From Microcoleus sp. LEGE 07076 (GTDB lineage: Bacteria > Cyanobacteriota > Cyanobacteriia > Cyanobacteriales > Microcoleaceae), in assembly GCF_015207455.1 (NCBI RefSeq), contig NZ_JADEWV010000011.1, positions 1 to 57,046 on the forward strand: a stretch of DNA of 57,046 nt. Reading direction: 5' to 3'. Of this stretch, positions 26,297 to 35,465 are shown piece by piece. Every line of letters starts with the position of its first letter. Positions within the stretch are counted from its first letter, which is position 1. A model generated the notes under the pieces. It searched no databases. It was given only the letters and a program-made list of their open reading frames with translations, and was not told the DNA's origin. Position numbers and translations under genes: made by a program.

Positions 26297-27628
26297 TTAC
26301 AGAAAGTGCGATCGACTTTGGGGCAATCTTACCTGCATTTCCTGACAGCGTTGTCGGTAATTTTGCGCCACCCTATCCAAAGGATTTTTTCGCACGCAAT
26401 CAGCAAACAGTTCCGCCGCTTCTTGATGTCTAGCAGCAGCGTAGTTGTACAGTGCTTCTAAAAATACGGGCAAAGTTGCTAACTTACCCTCTTTCACTTC
26501 TGGTGCATCGGTATCAAACACTTCATAAATCGTCACCAAATCCGATTTACCTTTAACTCGAACACTGCCGATATTTCTGATTGCGTAACTTGCCGGATCG
26601 AGCAACTCTAAAAATGTATTTTGAGTAATCAACATCGACACGCCGTAACTTTTTGTCAAGCTTTCCACCCGCGAAGCTAAATTCACCGCGTCGCCAATCA
26701 CCGTACTGTCCATTCTGTTAGTTGACCCCACTGTTCCTAACATCAATGAACCCGTATTGATGCCAATCCCAATTTTAATCGGTGCGTAGCTGGAATTAAT
26801 GCGATGTTGATTGTATTCGTCGAGACTGTGCAGCATAGAAATTCCTGCCTTGACTGCATCGCCTGCACTGTGACCGAACAAAGCCATGATTGCATCGCCA
26901 ATATATTTATCAATAAAGCCGTGATTTTTAATAATGCTTGGCTCCATTCGACTCAAATAAGAATTAATAAACTTGAAATTTTCCTGCGGTGTCATGCTCT
27001 CGGAAAGAGCGGTAAAATCCCGAATATCCGAAAATAATATTGACATTTTCTTTTCCACACTGTCGCCTAGTCGAATGTCGCTCAAGCTATTGTGGCTTAG
27101 CAGCGATACAAATTCATTCGGCACAAAACGCTTAGCAGCTTCTGTTAATTTTAATTGCTCTGATAATGCAAATTCTAACTCCTGATTGATTTTCAGAAGT
27201 TCGGCATTTTGTTCTGCTAGTTTTTTATCCTGACTGTAGCTGTGGACGGCTTCTGTCACAGTCAATTTCAAGTCTTGAGTTTGCCAAGGTTTGCCGATAT
27301 AGCGGTAGAGTTTTGCGTGTTTGATGGCATTTGCTACCGCTTCAACAGTCGCCTGACCTGTTAGCATTACTTTGAGAGTTTTGGGAGAAATTTCGTGAAC
27401 TCGCCGCAGCAATTCATCTCCTTTCATGTCAGGCATTACGTAATCCGAGATAATTAAAGGGATTTCATAACCGTCTTCGATCAATTCATCAATTAACTCT
27501 AGGGCATCTTTACCTCCTTCGGCAATTTCAATCTGATAAGAATTGCCTAAAGCTTCTTTTAATTCAGTTTTAAGACTTTTCAGAATAGTTTTTTCATCGT
27601 CAACGCAAATAATGACTTGTTTGGTCAT
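26297..27628 (-). CDS. Response regulator with adenylate/guanylate cyclase output domain
   Basis: This is a 443-residue protein. Residues 1-125 form a receiver domain with the acidic pair at Asp10-Asp11, phospho-acceptor Asp62 (SDYVMPDMKG), Thr90 and Lys113. A coiled coil spans about 130-165 and a class III cyclase catalytic domain about 185-375. The metal Asps are in ILFSDIRDFT (201) and KYIGDAIMALF (245), with Lys241 in the position that selects adenine and the VIGDAVNLASRVE element with Arg320. This predicts cAMP synthesis controlled by phosphorylation. The ATG overlaps the stop of the preceding receiver gene as ATGA. Confidence 0.92.
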   Translation of the reverse strand: MTKQVIICVDDEKTILKSLKTELKEALGNSYQIEIAEGGKDALELIDELIEDGYEIPLIISDYVMPDMKGDELLRRVHEISPKTLKVMLTGQATVEAVANAIKHAKLYRYIGKPWQTQDLKLTVTEAVHSYSQDKKLAEQNAELLKINQELEFALSEQLKLTEAAKRFVPNEFVSLLSHNSLSDIRLGDSVEKKMSILFSDIRDFTALSESMTPQENFKFINSYLSRMEPSIIKNHGFIDKYIGDAIMALFGHSAGDAVKAGISMLHSLDEYNQHRINSSYAPIKIGIGINTGSLMLGTVGSTNRMDSTVIGDAVNLASRVESLTKSYGVSMLITQNTFLELLDPASYAIRNIGSVRVKGKSDLVTIYEVFDTDAPEVKEGKLATLPVFLEALYNYAAARHQEAAELFADCVRKNPLDRVAQNYRQRCQEMQVRLPQSRSHFL

Positions 27629-28017
27629 ATCGATAAGGCCGTTTTAATGGTTTCGATCAGCTCTGATTCCGACCAAGGTTTCTGCAAACACCGATGGAGG
27701 TTTGCTTCGCTAAAAGCCCTCTTCACTGCCTCTTCATCGGCTTGCCCGGTCAGCATAATCTTTACTATTTTTGGAAAGTTTTGATGGACGCGAATTAAAA
27801 ATTCATCTCCTTTCATTCCTGGCATCAACCAATCCGATACAATCAAAATAATCGAAATCTTTTCCTCATTAAATTCATCAATTAATTCTAAAGCCTCGGC
27901 GGGATTTTCCGCTATTTCATAAATGTAAGTATTTCCAAAGGCTGCTTTTAGTTGGGTTTTGAGGCTTTTCAAAACTACTTTTTCGTCGTCAACACACAGA
28001 ATGATTGGTTTAGACAT
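27625..28017 (-). CDS. Stand-alone CheY-like response regulator
   Basis: This is a 130-residue single receiver domain with no output. The acidic pair is Asp10-Asp11, the acceptor Asp62 is in VSDWLMPGMKG, and Thr90 and Lys113 (LQKPW) complete the site. It is closely similar to the receiver of the downstream cyclase, suggesting duplication. It sits 10 bases after the histidine kinase stop and overlaps the cyclase start by four bases, so it is probably an intermediate or phosphate sink in the same relay. Confidence 0.92.
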   Translation of the reverse strand: MSKPIILCVDDEKVVLKSLKTQLKAAFGNTYIYEIAENPAEALELIDEFNEEKISIILIVSDWLMPGMKGDEFLIRVHQNFPKIVKIMLTGQADEEAVKRAFSEANLHRCLQKPWSESELIETIKTALSI

Positions 28018-28027
28018 TTTTAGTGGT

Positions 28028-30793
28028 TTAACTAATTGTTTCCGAGAGATTGACAGGCAGAAAAACCGTAAATGTAGTTTTGCCTGACACCGATGCGACT
28101 TCTATTTTACCTCGATGTTTGTCAAGAATTTTTTTTACTATATCGAGACCGAGACCGCTGCCTTCTCCGGGGGGTTTTGTTGTGAAGAAGGGAGCGAATA
28201 TTTTGGGCATGACTTCGGTCGGAATTCCTGTGCCGCTATCCGTAACGCTGACTTTGATATAGTTGCCTTCCTCAAGGATGTCCAGATTTAATGTGCCTTG
28301 ATTGTCCATTGCTTGCAGGGCGTTGTGAATCAGATTTGTCCATACCTGATTCAGTTGGTCTACATAGCACATTATGGGCGGTATTTTTGCGAAATTGCGG
28401 ATGACTTCGACGCCGTGTTTGAGGTTGTTTTGATACAGGGTGAGTACGGTTTCTATGCCTTCAGTTATATTTGATTGAACCATCGTTTCGGATGAGTCGT
28501 AGCGGGCATAGGTTTTGAGGGCAAATACGACTTTAGAAGCGCGATCGGCTGCGGTATTAATTGTTTGGGTTCCTCGCTGGATTTCTGAGAGTTTGTAGGC
28601 CATCTCTAAGATGCGATCGCGATCGACATGAAGCAGCAGAGACAGAAAGTCGTCGGCCTCGTAAATCCCCATATCCACCAAGGTGTCGGCGATATCATCC
28701 GCTTCGTCCATGTCTTCGCTTTCTAGTTGCCTAATCAAAGCCCGCTTTAACTTCCTTTCTTCTTTAGCTGTTAAAGTCATATCTTTTTGTAGCGAGCAAT
28801 ACAGTAATTCGCTAAAAGTTTCAGTTTCTGCGGGGGAAAGCGACTGAAAAAGTGAGGGCAAATTGGTGATAGTTTGACCTAAAAATTTAATCATATTTCC
28901 CGCGCTCGATCGGATCGCACCCAGCGGAGTATTCAATTCGTGAGCAACTCCGGCGACTAATTGACCTAAAGCTGCCATTTTTTCTGATTGAATCAACTCT
29001 TCCTGAGTGGTTTGCAGGTTTTCTAATGCTATTTTGAGTTCTTGGGTTCTTTCGGCGACTTGAATTTCGAGAGTGTGGTTGTATTCCGCTATCAATTTTT
29101 CGGCTTGTTTCCGTTGAGTGATGTCGGCAAAAGCTGCGATCGCATAACTCACCTTTCCTTTGTCATCATAGATGGGCGTTCCCCAAACCTCGATCGGAAT
29201 AATCCTGTCAGGCTGGCGAATTTCCATATCGTCAACGTTAACGCTTTGCCCTTTAAAAGCATTAGTAATTGGCTCTTTTTCTGCCGGATAAAGTTCGTTG
29301 CTACCTGCTTTGTAAGCTTGATAAATTTCTCTAAGTTCTGACCCATTAATATCAACGATACCTTTACCTAATAAATCCTGGGCACGAGAATTAACATAGT
29401 AAGGTTTGCCGCTAGAATCAGCGACAAATATCCCCACCGGAACAGCTTCTAAAATTTGGTTTAACCGACTTTCATTCTCAGACAATTCGGCATTCAAAAC
29501 TTGCATTTTTGTGAAAGATACTTGCAGTTGTTCCGCCATGCTATTAAATGAATTGGCAAGTTCCCCGACTTCATCGTCGCGGTTAATTTTTACACTTTTT
29601 CCCCATTCACCTTTAGCAATATTTTTAGCCGCATGGTTCAAAGAGAAAATTGGTTTAGTCACCCATCTCGCCGTCACAATCCCGACAATTATTGCCGCCA
29701 GCGAAGCAGCAGCACACAACAAAATAGTTGCCTTATTGTTGGCATTAATTTGTGACATGAAATCCGCTTCGGGAACAACCACGACAATCAACCAATCCAA
29801 TCCTTTGTCATCTTTCCAAGGCAGAACTTGTAAAAATTGTTTTTTTCCTTGAATATTGAATTCTAGTGACTGCGAAGTTTTCAGAGATTTGAAATTGTTA
29901 AAATTAGCTGCTAAATATTCAGCAGTGGTTTTGGTGAAAGTATTTTTACTGTCAATTGCTTTAACTCGTTCGGCTCCGTAGTCTTTTTTTACGGTGCGGA
30001 AGGGTGTTTCTCCTGTAGAAGTTGCGACTAACATTCCCGACCGCTCAATAATAAAAACTTGTCCGGTTTTGCCGATATTCAAGCTTTCTAGAAAGTTGCC
30101 GATTGTCGATAAATTGATATTAGTTAAGACTACACCTTGCAATTTACCTTGTTTGTTGTAGAAAGGCATTGATGCGCCGAGATAAGCAGTCAGGCCTGCC
30201 GTATTGGGATAAATTTTACTCCAGGTGGGTTTGCCAGAACTTACCGCAGCTTTGTACCACGGGCGAGTGCGCGGGTCGAAATTAGTTTTGTTGTTTAAAA
30301 ATTGGGCGATTTCGCCGGATTTATTGGTACTGTACGTGCGAAAATCATAGTTACTTGCTGCTGTAGATATTCTCAAAGTTAGGGAGCCGTCGTCGAGCCT
30401 TTCTGCGCCCAAGTTGTCTTTTTGTTCTAATCCTAAACCCGTAAAAGTGAGGGTATCAAATATCTGAAGCTGTCGCCAGAAATGACGCTCTAATATAGGT
30501 ATATTTTTCAGGTTCAGGGTACCGAGTTCGATCGCCACAGCATTGATCTGGTTGACCTGATGCGGTACACTCAGGTAAGTACCCAGGTTTTGTTCGACGC
30601 GGCTGCCTACTTCTGCCATAAGTCGATCGGCAATTTCGTTGACTGCCTTTTGTCCGTTTTTAAACGAGAGATATCCTACCAATCCCACCGCCACGAAAAT
30701 TTGTAAAACGAAGGGAACTATCAAAACTGTTCGCAGGGTTCGGTAGCGAGCAGTTTTTGCTGCTAAGGTGTCAGTAGATTTGGTGTGGTTCAC
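28028..30793 (-). CDS. Membrane sensor histidine kinase (dCache-HAMP-PAS-HisKA-HATPase)
   Basis: This is a 921-residue kinase. A helix at about 22-44 and another at 355-375 flank a ~310-residue periplasmic dCache-type sensor (with FDPRTRPWYKAA and GQVFIIERSG). HAMP follows (376-428), then PAS (440-560, ending AAFADITQRKQAE), a coiled coil, and HisKA with His618 in GVAHELNTPLG. A ~95-residue helical acidic insertion (about 645-740) separates the H-box from the second dimerisation helix. The ATPase has NLIHNALQAM, DSGTGIP and GSGLGL. The start is a GTG. It probably senses a small ligand and phosphorylates the two receivers encoded just downstream. Confidence 0.92.
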   Translation of the reverse strand: MNHTKSTDTLAAKTARYRTLRTVLIVPFVLQIFVAVGLVGYLSFKNGQKAVNEIADRLMAEVGSRVEQNLGTYLSVPHQVNQINAVAIELGTLNLKNIPILERHFWRQLQIFDTLTFTGLGLEQKDNLGAERLDDGSLTLRISTAASNYDFRTYSTNKSGEIAQFLNNKTNFDPRTRPWYKAAVSSGKPTWSKIYPNTAGLTAYLGASMPFYNKQGKLQGVVLTNINLSTIGNFLESLNIGKTGQVFIIERSGMLVATSTGETPFRTVKKDYGAERVKAIDSKNTFTKTTAEYLAANFNNFKSLKTSQSLEFNIQGKKQFLQVLPWKDDKGLDWLIVVVVPEADFMSQINANNKATILLCAAASLAAIIVGIVTARWVTKPIFSLNHAAKNIAKGEWGKSVKINRDDEVGELANSFNSMAEQLQVSFTKMQVLNAELSENESRLNQILEAVPVGIFVADSSGKPYYVNSRAQDLLGKGIVDINGSELREIYQAYKAGSNELYPAEKEPITNAFKGQSVNVDDMEIRQPDRIIPIEVWGTPIYDDKGKVSYAIAAFADITQRKQAEKLIAEYNHTLEIQVAERTQELKIALENLQTTQEELIQSEKMAALGQLVAGVAHELNTPLGAIRSSAGNMIKFLGQTITNLPSLFQSLSPAETETFSELLYCSLQKDMTLTAKEERKLKRALIRQLESEDMDEADDIADTLVDMGIYEADDFLSLLLHVDRDRILEMAYKLSEIQRGTQTINTAADRASKVVFALKTYARYDSSETMVQSNITEGIETVLTLYQNNLKHGVEVIRNFAKIPPIMCYVDQLNQVWTNLIHNALQAMDNQGTLNLDILEEGNYIKVSVTDSGTGIPTEVMPKIFAPFFTTKPPGEGSGLGLDIVKKILDKHRGKIEVASVSGKTTFTVFLPVNLSETIS

Positions 30794-31235
30794 AACTTTG
30801 TATTGATGCTTGTTTTTCGTATAAACTGGGTTGACGATCGTCAGTTTTCTCCCTGTTATTGATTGTTGTCAAAGTCTGCTGATTTTGTAGATGCTACCTG
30901 TGAACTGCTAGCGCACCGCCAAACTATACAGTATTTGTATTGTCGAATTAATAAAATAAAATCGCCTGCTTTTGATTGTACAGCAAGATAGACTTACTAT
31001 CCAGACAATTAGCGCATTTGTTGCATAATAAAAATCGGACAGAGCATCTCTGTCGCCACAAGCCTCGCCCACGCGCCGTAATTCGATTGCTTGCAGAAGT
31101 TAATCTGGTATTTGCGATCGGACGCATCAGCCATATGTCCTAAATTGTCTGAGCCAATTGGCTAATTTGTGAAAGGCGGATAGCGTGTCTTGCAAGAGGA
31201 TCTGGCGCGAGATCCTCTTACATTAAAACTTAAAA
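30794..31235. other. Promoter region of the kinase operon; AT-rich spacer
   Basis: These 442 bases separate the kinase start from the end of the PhoX-like gene, both on the minus strand. I see no gene. The left end holds the hairpin listed at 31194-31219; the rest is AT-rich and presumably includes the kinase operon promoter. Confidence 0.5.
31194..31219 (-). terminator. Hairpin downstream of the PhoX-like gene
   Basis: AAGAGGATC and GATCCTCTT form a perfect 9-bp stem around TGGCGCGA, 17 bases past the PhoX-like stop codon. There is no T run in the minus direction. The flanking GTCTTGC suggests it may be a dispersed cyanobacterial repeat rather than a true terminator. Confidence 0.5.
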
Positions 31236-33494
31236 CTAAGTCAGCCGCTGCGAAGTTGCCCGCTGAATTGCCACTACCGCAGGTTTAGGCGGATTGTTAA
31301 CTTTTTTTCCGGGCCAATTAGAACCTACAGGCACTTTTCGAGTCTGCACGAAGTCTTTTCCATCAATAGTTTTCATGGCAAACTTGCGGTTGTCTGCCGC
31401 CATATCCTTTCGCATTCCGTTGACTTCTCCCGGATGCTGAATCGCCAAAAACAAAGTCTTTTCATCTTCCGTAAAAAACGGCCCAGTAGTTTCGCACTCC
31501 ATCGGCCCAATTCCAAACAAGAAAGCCTCCCCAGCATTCGGCCCAGAAGCCGGCAAAAACCAAAGGGCATTGTTGCCGTACAAACCGCGCAAATTAGACT
31601 GGCTAATCGGTTTTCCATCATTATCAAGTCTGCCGGCAGAAACAGCAGCATTGAGTTTGTCAGAAGACATATCATTAACCATCCAAACATTGCCGCCCTT
31701 GTCAATTACCAAATTATCTGGATTAGCAAAACCCAACCCGCCCGAAGCCGGTTCGCCGCCCGTGGCAAACATTTTCCACTGGAAAGTCATCGCAGCCGGC
31801 TCGTTACCATCTTCAATTAAGTGCATAATCCAGCCGTATTCGTATGGTTTCCCGTCCTTGCCTTGAAAAATTCGCAAATCCGGCCCGCCGTCGCTGTCGC
31901 TTGCAGAACCGGAAGTAAAGGTAATGTACAGAGAACCGTCAGGAGCAATTTCAGTATCTTCAGGGCGAGCAGTGCAAGTAGCTCCTGCCGCACTGGCGGC
32001 ATAATGAGCGTCTATTAAAATTGCGCCTTGTTTTTCATTGGCCGTGCCTTCGTAGAGCTTGTCTAAAGTCTTAAACTTTTGTTTGAAAGCAACTGCTTCT
32101 GCATCTTTTTCGACTTTGAAAAAACCGCCTTCTGGCCTCTGCGGCAAATTAATTATTCCGCCTGCATGAACGCTAGGCAAATCTGGATTGACAGGCGTGT
32201 CAGCTTTTAATGCAATCCACCTACCGGTACCGTCAGCATTAAATTTAGCAGCATAAAGCATTCCCTCTGTCAACAGTTTAGAATTAGCTCGATCTTTGGG
32301 GTTCTTAACTGCGTTTGTGCTGACGAACTTGTAAATATGTCCGCTGCGCCGATCGCACCCCGAGTAAAATGCTAAAGGTTTACCAGCCACCACTCGAATG
32401 CCCACGGCTTCGTGGCGGTAGCGTCCCAGCCATGTGTGTTTAGTGCCGTAGTCGCTCTGCTTAGCCGGATCTACTTCTACCATCCACCCGTATTTATTCC
32501 CAGCCAGGCCGAACACATTGCCCAAACCGCCAATTTCTTCAGCATCGATGTAGAAATTTTTCTCGCCTGGATCGAAAGATGTACCGTCTGCAAATACAGG
32601 TTCCGGCACGAAATTTTGGATGTTTTCTTCAGCACTAAAAACCGTGCCCCAAGGTGTAGTTCCGCCCGCACAGTTATTAAAAGTGCCGATGATTTTGTCG
32701 CCCAATTTGTCGAGGTAGCCTTTACCTTTTTTGTTGAACACGGCTACTGCTGGTCCGGTGGATTTCAGGTAGTGCCCGTCTTCTAGACCGGAAATGCCCG
32801 TAATTCGGCGATCGGCTGGAGAATTCGTTCTCACCCATTTTCCGTCATTATTTCTTAAAACAGAAATTACTCCGATTCCCACATCAATTAACGCTGCTTT
32901 GGCTACTTCCCGAACCATTTTTTTTGTCGGGTCTCCATCGGGCACAGCAAAGACATTAATTCCGGCTTTTCCTGCGGGTGCAACGGCTTCTTCTAGTTTA
33001 GCAAAAGGCAGAGATTTTCCAATGACTTTTTGATAAGTTTGAATCCAAGGCTTGGCGCTGATGTACTCAAAATTAACGGTCAACAATCCCTCATCTTTAC
33101 CTGTTTCAACAAAAGAGATATAGTCATTGTTGTAGCCGAAATGAGAATCGCCTACTTTGTCTCCCCAAGCAGCTACGATCTCGTAGGTAAAGCCTTCGGG
33201 AAGTATGAGGTCGTCTGCTACTTCATAAGCAGTGTAAGCTTTTGCTTGCTGCTGAGCGGACGCGGTGCTAATTTCGATTAGTTGTCCGGTTTCTGCGACG
33301 GCGCTGCTGGTTGGCAAAGGTATCGGCCCTTTGACGGGTTGGAAGTTGATGCCTTGTGGAATATTCGCAGTATCCTTCGTAAAATTAACACCATCTGAGA
33401 AGGGCATGACAACTTTTTGTTCGCAAGAATTGAGTGCAACACTACCTGCTGTTGCACCTAAGAAAAGTAGGAATTCTCGACGCTTGATAGTCAT
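31236..33494 (-). CDS. Tat-exported PhoX family (DUF839) phosphatase-like protein
   Basis: The product is about 752 residues. The start at 33494 gives MTIKRREFLLFLGATAGSVA, a twin-arginine signal (RREFLLFLG) followed by LNSC, a possible lipobox Cys. An earlier in-frame ATG would bury this signal. The mature part is a DUF839/PhoX beta-propeller-like protein, with LGRYRHEAVGIRV, YSGCDRRSGHIYKF, FTSGSASDSDGGPDLR and FGIGPMECETTGPFFTED. PhoX enzymes are Ca/Fe-dependent phosphatases of the periplasm used in phosphate scavenging. True catalysis is inferred from family only. A PhoB-type regulator gene lies 690 bases upstream on the same strand. Confidence 0.85.
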   Translation of the reverse strand: MTIKRREFLLFLGATAGSVALNSCEQKVVMPFSDGVNFTKDTANIPQGINFQPVKGPIPLPTSSAVAETGQLIEISTASAQQQAKAYTAYEVADDLILPEGFTYEIVAAWGDKVGDSHFGYNNDYISFVETGKDEGLLTVNFEYISAKPWIQTYQKVIGKSLPFAKLEEAVAPAGKAGINVFAVPDGDPTKKMVREVAKAALIDVGIGVISVLRNNDGKWVRTNSPADRRITGISGLEDGHYLKSTGPAVAVFNKKGKGYLDKLGDKIIGTFNNCAGGTTPWGTVFSAEENIQNFVPEPVFADGTSFDPGEKNFYIDAEEIGGLGNVFGLAGNKYGWMVEVDPAKQSDYGTKHTWLGRYRHEAVGIRVVAGKPLAFYSGCDRRSGHIYKFVSTNAVKNPKDRANSKLLTEGMLYAAKFNADGTGRWIALKADTPVNPDLPSVHAGGIINLPQRPEGGFFKVEKDAEAVAFKQKFKTLDKLYEGTANEKQGAILIDAHYAASAAGATCTARPEDTEIAPDGSLYITFTSGSASDSDGGPDLRIFQGKDGKPYEYGWIMHLIEDGNEPAAMTFQWKMFATGGEPASGGLGFANPDNLVIDKGGNVWMVNDMSSDKLNAAVSAGRLDNDGKPISQSNLRGLYGNNALWFLPASGPNAGEAFLFGIGPMECETTGPFFTEDEKTLFLAIQHPGEVNGMRKDMAADNRKFAMKTIDGKDFVQTRKVPVGSNWPGKKVNNPPKPAVVAIQRATSQRLT

Positions 33495-33557
33495 AAATAA
33501 AAAATGGTTGACGACTGAGTATCTGCTGAGCATCCGCAGGATATAAACTAAATTGAT

Positions 33558-33586
33558 AGTATAGCGATCCGTCAGAAATTGTGTAA
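33558..33586 (-). promoter_or_regulatory. Candidate sigma70-type promoter of the PhoX-like gene
   Basis: On the minus strand TTACAC (33586-33581), a 17-base spacer and TATACT (33563-33558) lie about 65 bases before the PhoX-like start. I found no clear tandem Pho-box repeats here. Confidence 0.45.
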
Positions 33587-33599
33587 TTGTTGTAGGGGC

Positions 33600-34112
33600 T
33601 CTCACCCCCCGCGCGTGCGTGCGTTGCGTGCGTGCGTTCCCGTTCCCCGCAGGGGTTCGGTGAAGTGTAGCGTAGCTATTGAGAGCATGAAGATCCCTCC
33701 ACGGGGGTAGGCATTCTTGGCACTATCCCTACATCTTTGTACAGATGATGCGAGGATTGCTATAGTTTGTATTGAATCTTGGGGCGCAAAATGTTTCTTT
33801 TTTTTCCCTCCGGGGTCAACCCACCCGTTAGCGAAGTCAACGAATAGGAGATCGCACTCGAACCTCAATCTCTGACTTTTTCTAACACAAGCCGCTGGAG
33901 TTAAGTATATATCCCGATCGTGGGAAAGTCGATCGCACATCACGGGAAAGTCGATCGCAGGTAACATCTTGGGCGGGGGCGGGTTTACAAGATTTGTCAT
34001 TTTTATTACACATCGAACGCGAAGCGGCCGCTACGGGAATAACGATCGATCGAACCGACATAATATCACACAAAATTTGCGTACCGTACACATACAAAAC
34101 ACATACAAATAA
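33600..34112. other. Intergenic region with GTGCGTGC and GGGAAAGTCGATCGCA repeats
   Basis: No gene is supported between the PhoX-like promoter and the regulator. The left end has GCGTGCGTGCGTTGCGTGCGTGCGTT-type simple sequence (33608-33640). At 33918-33960 the unit GGGAAAGTCGATCGCA occurs twice, 24 bases apart. Open frames on the minus strand have no family features. Confidence 0.5.
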
Positions 34113-34133
34113 GGACACAACATTGTTGTGTCC
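34113..34133 (-). terminator. Palindromic terminator of the OmpR-family regulator gene
   Basis: GGACACAACA and TGTTGTGTCC are perfect inverses around one base. They are followed in the minus direction by TTATTTGTATGT, and lie 48 bases past the regulator stop. Confidence 0.6.
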
Positions 34134-34181
34134 CTAAATCTTATTGACTGCAACTTGCAATCGTACAACAGATTTAACAAT

Positions 34182-34925
34182 TTAACCAAATCGATAGCCG
34201 AATCCCCGTACCGTAATGATGTATTCCGGTTGACCCGGATCGATTTCCAACTTTTCGCGCAGCCAGCGGATGTGAACATCAACTGTTTTGCTGTCTCCAA
34301 TAAAATCGTGACCCCAAATTTTTTCCAGCAACTTATCGCGAGACCACACTCGCCGGGGATTACTCATAAATAGTTCTAGTAAGCGAAACTGTTTAGGAGA
34401 AAATTTTACTTCAATGCCCCGAACCAATACGCGGCACTCTTCAGGATACAGAATTATGCTTTTATATTCCAGTATCACCGGTTGCGACAACTGACCGACG
34501 AGGCGCTGGCGACGCATCAGCGCCCGACAGCGAGCGATAAATTCCCGCATTCCAAAAGGCTTGGTTAGATAATCATCCGATCCGGCTTCTAAATAAAAAG
34601 CGCAATTGTTGGCACTTCCTCTAGCACCGACAATCAAAATAGGGACGGGATTTCCTTGATGCCGTAACATTCGACACAGATCCAAACCGTTAATTGAATC
34701 CATAATTAACAGGTTGAATCCAAATTCACCGTGGTATGACGAGGAAGCCTGTACCGAAGGCAGAGCGTTGCGCCCGTCGCTAGTAACCACCACCTCATAG
34801 CCCTGTTCTTTCAGGGCTAAAGCTAGCATTTCCCGCAACAGGTCTTCACCTTCTAATAACAAGATGCGGCCGGCTTGTCCAACAGCCAACCTTGAAGGAC
34901 TTTCGCTTAATTCAGCAGAAGACAT
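34182..34925 (-). CDS. OmpR/PhoB family response regulator with degenerate receiver
   Basis: This is a 247-residue protein with a receiver (about 19-138) and a winged-helix DNA-binding domain (about 150-247). The output domain (SPKQFRLLELFMSNPRRVWS, KTVDVHIRWLREKLE and the end VRGFGYRFG) closely resembles SphR/PhoB-type regulators. The receiver is unusual: the acidic pocket reads LEGE instead of xEDD, the loop after Asp76 (IMDSINGLDL) is about four residues shorter than normal, and the switch Thr/Ser is Gly100. Lys122 is kept. No kinase gene adjoins it. It may act without phosphorylation. Control of the nearby phoX-like gene is a guess from position. Confidence 0.87.
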   Translation of the reverse strand: MSSAELSESPSRLAVGQAGRILLLEGEDLLREMLALALKEQGYEVVVTSDGRNALPSVQASSSYHGEFGFNLLIMDSINGLDLCRMLRHQGNPVPILIVGARGSANNCAFYLEAGSDDYLTKPFGMREFIARCRALMRRQRLVGQLSQPVILEYKSIILYPEECRVLVRGIEVKFSPKQFRLLELFMSNPRRVWSRDKLLEKIWGHDFIGDSKTVDVHIRWLREKLEIDPGQPEYIITVRGFGYRFG

Positions 34926-35044
34926 AAATATCAGTGGGAGTTATGTTTGTATGTAGCTAGCGGGAGGTGCCTTCTTCAGTAGCTGAGGCACTCTCGCGCT
35001 GCGATCGCCTGTACGACCGCCATTGATTCTATCGATTTTAATCC

Positions 35045-35191
35045 TTAACCAGCCCATCCCACAGACACGCGACCGACTATTTCTACTTGCTCGTGCAAAA
35101 AGTACAACTGTAAAGCAGTTGCGATTGCGCTATCTGCCTGCGTCCAGGCGTCAGAAGCCCGGTCATTTTTAGGGGTTGGTGTTAATTTCAT
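35045..35191 (-). CDS. Possible 48-residue protein of unknown function
   Basis: A minus-strand ATG at 35191 opens 48 codons reading MKLTPTPKNDRASDAWTQAD, then SAIATALQLYFLHEQVEIVG, ending in VSVGWAG. The composition is protein-like. The same frame stays open for 19 codons upstream of the ATG (YRWGVTWSINGGQCF), which also looks coding but lacks a start and could mean a 5'-frameshifted gene. I do not recognise a family. It occupies the otherwise empty 540-base spacer between the regulator and the creatininase gene. Confidence 0.35.
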   Translation of the reverse strand: MKLTPTPKNDRASDAWTQADSAIATALQLYFLHEQVEIVGRVSVGWAG

Positions 35192-35465
35192 AAAACATTG
35201 CCCGCCGTTAATTGACCAGGTAACACCCCATCTATACGGAGATAGTTGTTATCATACTCTTAAAAAGTTATTAAAAGGTAAATTTTTTGTTAACAATTGG
35301 TTAAATTATTAAATTTAAGTAATATAACTGTAAAGTTGCGATCGCACTGTAGATCGCACTGTATAGCTTTGTTTAAGAATAAAATGATAATTTTGCCCAA
35401 GATCCTTTTTCTTGGCTTGCCGGCTAGGATCGAGTTTGTAAGTAAAAATCTGTAAACTGCCTATA

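Noticed and set aside
33602-34000. 132-codon minus-strand frame upstream of the PhoX-like gene
   Set aside because: No recognisable domain, GTGCGTGC simple sequence forms its end, and it overlaps direct repeats; composition is not protein-like.
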